Shown: positions 16,701 through 19,766 of the stretch, one piece after another
Numbering within the stretch: the stretch's first letter is position 1
Layout of the letters: the number at the start of each line of letters is the position of its first letter
DNA from: JBCAWW01 sp039024315
GTDB lineage: Bacteria > Bacteroidota > Bacteroidia > J057
Assembly (NCBI GenBank): GCA_039024315.1
Contig: JBCCQN010000154.1
Span: forward strand, 1 to 19,766
Direction: 5' to 3'
Length of the DNA: 19,766 nt
Position numbers and translations under genes: made by a program
Notes under the pieces: generated by a model
The model's input: only the letters and a program-made list of their open reading frames with translations
What the model was told of the DNA's origin: nothing
Database searches by the model: none

Positions 16701-19700
16701 AATGCTACGCTTACGCTTAGTCTCAATGTGCCTAGTAGTAATCCTGTCGTGGCTACGCTTGGAATTAGCGGTTCCGCCAGTCAATCTGTCGATTTTGCCA
16801 TTGGTAGCCAGACGATTACTATACCTGCTAACGCTAGCTCCGCTTCCACTAGCATCACTGCTATTGATGACAATATTTTTGAGGGGGACGAAACCGTATT
16901 TGTGGAGATTTTAAGCCTTACCAATGCCATCGAAGAAGGCGGAGTGCAGGAAGAAACTTTGACGATAGTTGAAGATGAAACTGCTCCTTCTGTCAGCCTT
17001 AGCCTCGGGCCAAACAATATCAATGAAAATGGTGGCCAAACTACTATTACAGCGAGCTTGAATAGTACAGTAATCGTGGACGTCGAGGTGCAACTGGCCT
17101 TTACTGGGCAAGCAAACCCTACCGACTATGTGCTTTCAGCGCCTACGATCATCATCCCTGCTGGAGCGGCCAACGCTTCGATTACTTTGGATGCTTCTGA
17201 TGATAATTTGTATGAAGGCAATGAGGCGCTGATGATTGATATTGACAATGTCATCAATGGCACAGAAAACGGTAATCAACAAGCCTCTCTCACGATCATT
17301 GATAATGATAGCCAGCCCAATGTGAGCATTAGTGGTCAGACTTTTACGGATCTCTCCGAGAACGCTGGGACCTCAGATATTAGTTTCAGTCTCAATACAT
17401 TGTCGGGACTAAATACGATTGTTGATCTGAGTTTTGGGGGTACAAGTAGTCCTACAGATTATAGTGCTGCCTCCCAATTGATTATACCCGCTGGCAGTCT
17501 CTCAGCAGAGCTTAGTCTCACGGGCCTCGACGATGCTATCAACGAGATTACCGAAAGCTTGGTCATCAGTATTTCTAGCGTAACCAATGGAGTTGAAAAT
17601 GGCAATCAGCAAACCACCCTCAATATTTTGGATGATGACGACCCCACCAATGCGCCGGGAGGTATTATTGATCCATTGGTCACTTGGGTTAGAGCAGGCG
17701 CTGGTATCGCCAATCCTACTGATGGCGCGATTTTGAGTACTTGGGGGGATCAAAGCGAAAGTGAACATCCATTCTCCCAAACCACTATTAGTCGCCAGCC
17801 GCAGTATGTGCTCAATGATAGCGTTCACTTTAACTTCAATCCGGTCATTCTCTTTGATGGAATCAATGACCAAATGGCTACCAATTTTGAGCTCAATACC
17901 CCTTACACAGTCTTCGCCGTCAGTCGGATGCGGGCTGGGGGTAATCAAGGACGTATCATTAGCTCAGCAAGTACCAATTGGCTGATGGGCTACCATTCCG
18001 GAAAGATGGATCAGTTTTATGCCAATGGTTGGGTTTATAATCCCAACAAACCGGTGGATCAAAACATACATTTATACACTGCTAGTGGGGATGGCAATAA
18101 AAGCAGCTTTTATTCATACGGTAAACTCCTGATGAGCAATAGCAATGGAGTAGGGGCGCCTAGAAGGCTAGGCTTAGGTTCTTATGTGAGAAATAGTGTT
18201 CAATACTCCAATGCAGAAATTGCCGAGGTGATTGCTTATGCGGATACTCTTTCAGAGAACGCTAGGCTTCAGATTCATTCTTATCTGGCCCTTAAGTACG
18301 GACTAGGCTTAGACCAAACTAATCCTTCCCATTTCTTAGCTTCCAATGGAGGTATCATATGGAATGTCAATGCAAATGGTAGCTACGCCCAAAATCTAGC
18401 GGGCATCGGTCGCGATGATCTTTCTACCCTAAATCAGAGCAAGTCAATAAGCAGTACCGCTGGCGCCAGACTAACCCTCAATGCGCAGGCTCCTTTTGCC
18501 AACGATAAGCAGTTTTTGATTTGGGGGCACGATGGCCAAGCTATGATGGATGTCTCGGTAGTAAATCCTTTTTATACCAATCGCCTATTGCGGACTTGGC
18601 GGGTAGCCGAAGTTGGAGAGACGGGACTTTCTACCCTTACATTTGACTTGAGGGGCACCAATATCGATCTCACCAATCCTGCTAATATGGGCTTGCTGAT
18701 CGATAAAGCCGATGGTAGCTTTTCTAGCCCTAGCATATACAGTGCCGGTCTAAGCATAAGCGACAGCGTATTGACCATTACTGATATAGACCTTGAAGCC
18801 GGAGATTGGTTTACGATATGTACCGGTGTATGTCCTCCAGGAGGCTGGGTTACGGCCTTTAGTGTTCCAGTTTGTGATCCTGCTGATCTACGTCAGGATA
18901 CAGTCTTTTTTACCTCTATACAAGGTTGTGATAGCCTTGTGATCACCTATTATGGTTTATCAGACAGTAGCCATTGTAGCCCTGGTCAAGTTAGCTGTGA
19001 TTTGGCCATGTGGTTGGATGCCGGCTCTGGAATCAATCTTTTGGGCAATGAAGTAGAAAGCTGGCTAGACAAAAGCCCCAACAATGCCAACGCTACTACG
19101 GTCAGTACTGGTACCCGTCCAGTGGTCTCTGCTAGCACGATCAATGGCTATCCTATGCTATATTTTGATGGAGCCAATGATTGGATGAAAATCAACAATA
19201 CTGTCGCCGCATTAAATGGGGATAATGCCATTTTTGCAGTCTTTATTCCGCGCGCGGACAATGATGATGGGTATTATCTATCCGCTCACAATGGCGGTAG
19301 CAACCGAGTGAAATATGGGCATCGTCCCAATGGCGAATTGATTTACGATGATGATTCCCCTTCGCTTGCCTTGGGGGATTTCAGAGACAAGGAAGTCTTA
19401 GTTTCCTTCAACGTAACGACCAATACCCTCGTCAAGGGATGGGTCAATGGTAAGGCAGAGGCCGATTGGACTAGCTTTAGTAGTTCGGGTGCTGATCGAG
19501 CTTCGATTGGTCAAGAATATGATGGTTCTGGTAACGATAATCAAACTTCCAACCACTGGAAGGGCGACTTGGCAGAAATGATCGTGTATGATGCACAACT
19601 CAATGAAGGCCTTCGTCATCGCGTGGAAACCTATCTCGCTACCAAATACGGTTTGACCATTCCCGTCAATAGCCACGTTTATTACGACCATACGGCTTAT

Positions 19701-19766
19701 CCAAATAATCTAGTAGGAATTGGGCTTGATGCAACCCAATGTCTCAATCACACTACCTCCAAGAGT
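10728..19766 (+). CDS. Giant secreted CotH-kinase/LTD/LamG/Calx-beta protein (3' partial)
   Basis: One frame runs from ATG 10728 to the window edge without a stop: 3013 codons, C-terminus missing. A signal peptide at 1-23 or 1-24 ends in SFAQ. Domains by residue: lamin-tail (LTD) 25-165; DNRLRE-like sandwich 173-356; LTD 360-505; chitobiase-C-like 512-591; CotH atypical-kinase domain 592-975, with SLSFDVRAGE, the ING-x-YFG-x-NNLREKY segment and WRWLINDLDRGF (D857, D859 candidate metal ligands); InlB-B-like strands 975-1057; LTD 1059-1204; LamG-like composite modules from 1210, 1585, 2311 and 2756; three Calx-beta-like repeats 1979-2306; a six-Cys linker 2698-2757. It is predicted to be exported, probably by T9SS with the tail beyond the window. 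CotH relatives phosphorylate spore-coat proteins in Bacillus; kinase activity here is inference. A structural or adhesive role for the repeats is likely. Confidence 0.92.
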   Translation, partial: MVQFSVRSLLFIVFCLSFQTSFAQLYINEIMASNTSTITDAQGNYDDWIEIYNAGATPVDLGGYYLTDDPGNPSTFWQLPNTGASSLIVPAGGYLILWADQEPFEGPNHLNFKLSASGEMVGLYLPNLTAIDVVPFGAQNSDESYGRTIDGANTFTTFTSPTPNGPNGSGGGIVQTYLATLVSKLGHANNDASEYNGSVNLTETAVSLGENASGGQWVGLRFENITIPYGQTITDAYIRFRSEGVDTLPVSLNIYGEDIDHSPAFNANPNNLSNRTLTDTFTSWSPNGWDTYFTSTGRHQTNELKAIVQEIIDRPGWASGNAISFLISGTGTRIFTSYESDSIEAPRLVIETAVTQSVNPISNLYLNELLANNGNGIVDEFGQDEDWVELFNAGSSPVNIGGLYLTDDYNEPDKWQIAAPEVIPAGGFALIWLDDDPGQGGLHANNIKLNQGGDQLALVQILNNDTTFLDSVSFGPQATDLAFGRTLDGVGGWQQLSPSTPRASNSAAGPLVSTPQFSLTPGMYTGTQNIQITTSTTGVDIYYTLDGKVPTTSSTLYTGPISIDTTTTLRARAFKSGWTPSKHISGTWFFGLTDSLPVVSLITDPDSFFGSNLGIYIYNNGQIGGRKNWEREVNFEYFSYPGTHQFEFSQIVDSRLYGRTAIFYAQKSLSFDVRAGETLDYPFFENTKTKEFKSWLLRSSSDDWSRTMFADSWLQEMMAPYLNIGIQHYQPTVLYINGDYFGINNLREKYNQDYLRFVYGEDPDNIDLIKKMPGSSSGINEVLEGDDVHYLALRNYIQGNDLSIQANYDYVKTQMDLDDYINFAIAEIYVGNTSWRHNRRFWRPRTPDGRWRWLINDLDRGFQWSKRNADVLGQFKNDDDFFGDLMANPEFEAEFIQRMNTWIAVVYSTTRVNQIVDSVQDRIEPEILDHIARWQPQGGLSSLNNWNNYVQEYRNFAPYRPAIILGQMANHFGVTNDTFNLNFVVNQNSGGSVQLHSVDFEVPDNYSAYYFKNIPITIKAEPDKGYRFVQWLETGNTNAEIVLNTAANTTLTPVFTPKDPVITEIHYNPSNGSQYEFIELYNPSAYPLDLNGYYFDNGISDTLTFVMPSQSYVVIAKDSTLWTGQGFDVYQWSSGSLDNNGEELRIRYPNGVTSEKLSYNNNFPWPEQADGDGASAALKELSLDNDDGYNWKACCGAISPGQPNTIVARAPGNVSTNLALWLKADADGLVFEDDSFRVKAWLDQSGQNISVEQSELGKMPRWYEGSLNSNGVLTFDGVDDLLTMAEVNDIRTLFVVSKLNNPSTQDYIPLLGHSNSFDFHGGTAGKVFSSTYANSVVKNGDWRQNGIAFTDPNTTHTGNYSYLSVVTTGNAKIDQIVEDRNLSRLWEGDIAEIIVYDRALTTSERNEVETYLNLKYGVSIPEAQHTKYNYSTYGYRIAGIGKDDSLQCVQQRNSMSNDAGSMVRIRKAQDLNEGEYLFWGDNNLGTTTLSKDVNGQVDNAIQRVWRVAQIGSPGLVKLIANVADLPAGTDRLIVSSSANFEAANTRSIPLSLEDAVNLEAWLTFADGDYFTFGISRTQGPAGLTQDLLLWLRPEVLSAQSDGTAVNLWADVGGDDHDAKDVGGDLPTYQSDAASTLNFNPTLKFDFQRLGTDSLQLNDSLSVFVVGNIDPNSDDWARIFNIDYVNHYLLAKRGANDDYAYIAKGNGSSVALDDVGDWDLLSNVIGGGNGVFYVDGQEIDNRNLTFLTETVGQISLGGNLPAQPGSNIGGEKMQGAIAELLAFNRRLNDLERQQVESYLAIKYGFTKSGNYYRNNASVVWDSTANAAYHHDVIAIARSDISKLVQYQSKSINAGSILTLQKASLANDRFFFCGHNDSAANSVSSSIVAGSSYEHLKRIWKVQENANIDPVNLSFDLNGLGLNYVNAELALLVDNDLNFGNANLISSGISVNNDVVRVSNVQLLDGELFTLVLKSKSAASLSISPLSMSENGGNATLTLSLNVPSSNPVVATLGISGSASQSVDFAIGSQTITIPANASSASTSITAIDDNIFEGDETVFVEILSLTNAIEEGGVQEETLTIVEDETAPSVSLSLGPNNINENGGQTTITASLNSTVIVDVEVQLAFTGQANPTDYVLSAPTIIIPAGAANASITLDASDDNLYEGNEALMIDIDNVINGTENGNQQASLTIIDNDSQPNVSISGQTFTDLSENAGTSDISFSLNTLSGLNTIVDLSFGGTSSPTDYSAASQLIIPAGSLSAELSLTGLDDAINEITESLVISISSVTNGVENGNQQTTLNILDDDDPTNAPGGIIDPLVTWVRAGAGIANPTDGAILSTWGDQSESEHPFSQTTISRQPQYVLNDSVHFNFNPVILFDGINDQMATNFELNTPYTVFAVSRMRAGGNQGRIISSASTNWLMGYHSGKMDQFYANGWVYNPNKPVDQNIHLYTASGDGNKSSFYSYGKLLMSNSNGVGAPRRLGLGSYVRNSVQYSNAEIAEVIAYADTLSENARLQIHSYLALKYGLGLDQTNPSHFLASNGGIIWNVNANGSYAQNLAGIGRDDLSTLNQSKSISSTAGARLTLNAQAPFANDKQFLIWGHDGQAMMDVSVVNPFYTNRLLRTWRVAEVGETGLSTLTFDLRGTNIDLTNPANMGLLIDKADGSFSSPSIYSAGLSISDSVLTITDIDLEAGDWFTICTGVCPPGGWVTAFSVPVCDPADLRQDTVFFTSIQGCDSLVITYYGLSDSSHCSPGQVSCDLAMWLDAGSGINLLGNEVESWLDKSPNNANATTVSTGTRPVVSASTINGYPMLYFDGANDWMKINNTVAALNGDNAIFAVFIPRADNDDGYYLSAHNGGSNRVKYGHRPNGELIYDDDSPSLALGDFRDKEVLVSFNVTTNTLVKGWVNGKAEADWTSFSSSGADRASIGQEYDGSGNDNQTSNHWKGDLAEMIVYDAQLNEGLRHRVETYLATKYGLTIPVNSHVYYDHTAYPNNLVGIGLDATQCLNHTTSKS
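14355..19766 (+). repeat. Four copies of a LamG plus 'GIGRDD' composite module
   Basis: Within the giant gene, four modules start at about 14355, 15480, 17658 and 18993. Each begins with a W-L/V segment (ALWLKADADG, LLWLRPEV, VTWVRAGAG, AMWLDAGSG) and a 'w-x-D-x-s' strand. Each continues through a LamG-like body to an 'AE-x-(x)-YD/FN/YA...VE-x-YLA-x-KYG' helix. About 230-250 residues in, a GIGRDD-like turn appears (GIGKDD, AIARSD, GIGRDD, GIGLDA), followed in the first three by an 'R-x-WRV' strand. The fourth copy is cut by the window edge. Copies are well diverged. Confidence 0.8.
16662..17648 (+). repeat. Three tandem Calx-beta-like repeats
   Basis: Residues about 1979-2306 of the giant protein form three units of about 105-110 residues. 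Each has an SENGG/NENGG/SENAG entry, a central 'DF/DY...IIPAG/TIPAN' strand and an acidic exit (DDNIFEGDET, DDNLYEGNEA, DDAINEITES). Each ends in a D/E-rich stop such as VEDETAP, IDNDSQP or LDDDDPT. This is the calcium-binding Calx-beta pattern. They sit between the second and third LamG-like modules, probably as a rigid Ca-stabilised spacer. Confidence 0.82.

Overview
The window looks like chromosomal DNA of a Bacteroidota bacterium, most likely from the Saprospiria (Lewinella/Haliscomenobacter-like). This is inferred from three things. The 1298-residue secreted protein ends in a type IX secretion (T9SS) type A sorting-tail-like segment. A match to the Bacteroidota promoter consensus (TTTG-N19-TAnnTTTG) lies in front of purK. 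Giant multi-domain surface proteins with Asp/Cys-rich calcium-type motifs, FG-GAP, LamG-like, LTD and CotH domains are typical of that group. No taxonomic marker gene is present.

Layout. Positions 1-946 are gene-poor and partly AT-rich, with one doubtful small ORF (121-270) and a long hairpin (827-884) that probably terminates the leftward operon. Positions 947-4265 hold a leftward cluster of two tandem-domain universal stress proteins followed by ATP-dependent PEP carboxykinase (pckA). The second usp overlaps the pckA start by 20 bp. A 121-bp divergent intergenic region separates this from the rightward purK-purE pair (4387-6064). After a 354-bp gap with hairpins comes a 1298-residue secreted protein (6419-10315), closed by a clear intrinsic terminator. 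A 412-bp intergenic stretch carries a GATAGCTATC-centred palindrome. From 10728 to the right edge runs one uninterrupted reading frame of 3013 codons that leaves the window still open. It encodes a giant secreted protein.

How the parts relate. The left half is housekeeping metabolism: gluconeogenic entry (PckA) coupled to stress proteins, and the two-step carboxylation of AIR to CAIR (PurK, PurE). The right half is a pair of large exported proteins that share a beta-sandwich module. The first is a T9SS substrate with duplicated 203-residue units, an FG-GAP-like propeller and a CARDB-like domain. The second carries three lamin-tail domains, a chitobiase-C-like domain, a CotH atypical-kinase domain, three Calx-beta-like repeats and four copies of a LamG-like composite module.

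The most interesting object is the giant CotH protein. It has a kinase-like fold on the outside of the cell inside a repeat-rich, probably adhesive polypeptide. Its C-terminus, and any sorting signal there, lies beyond the window.
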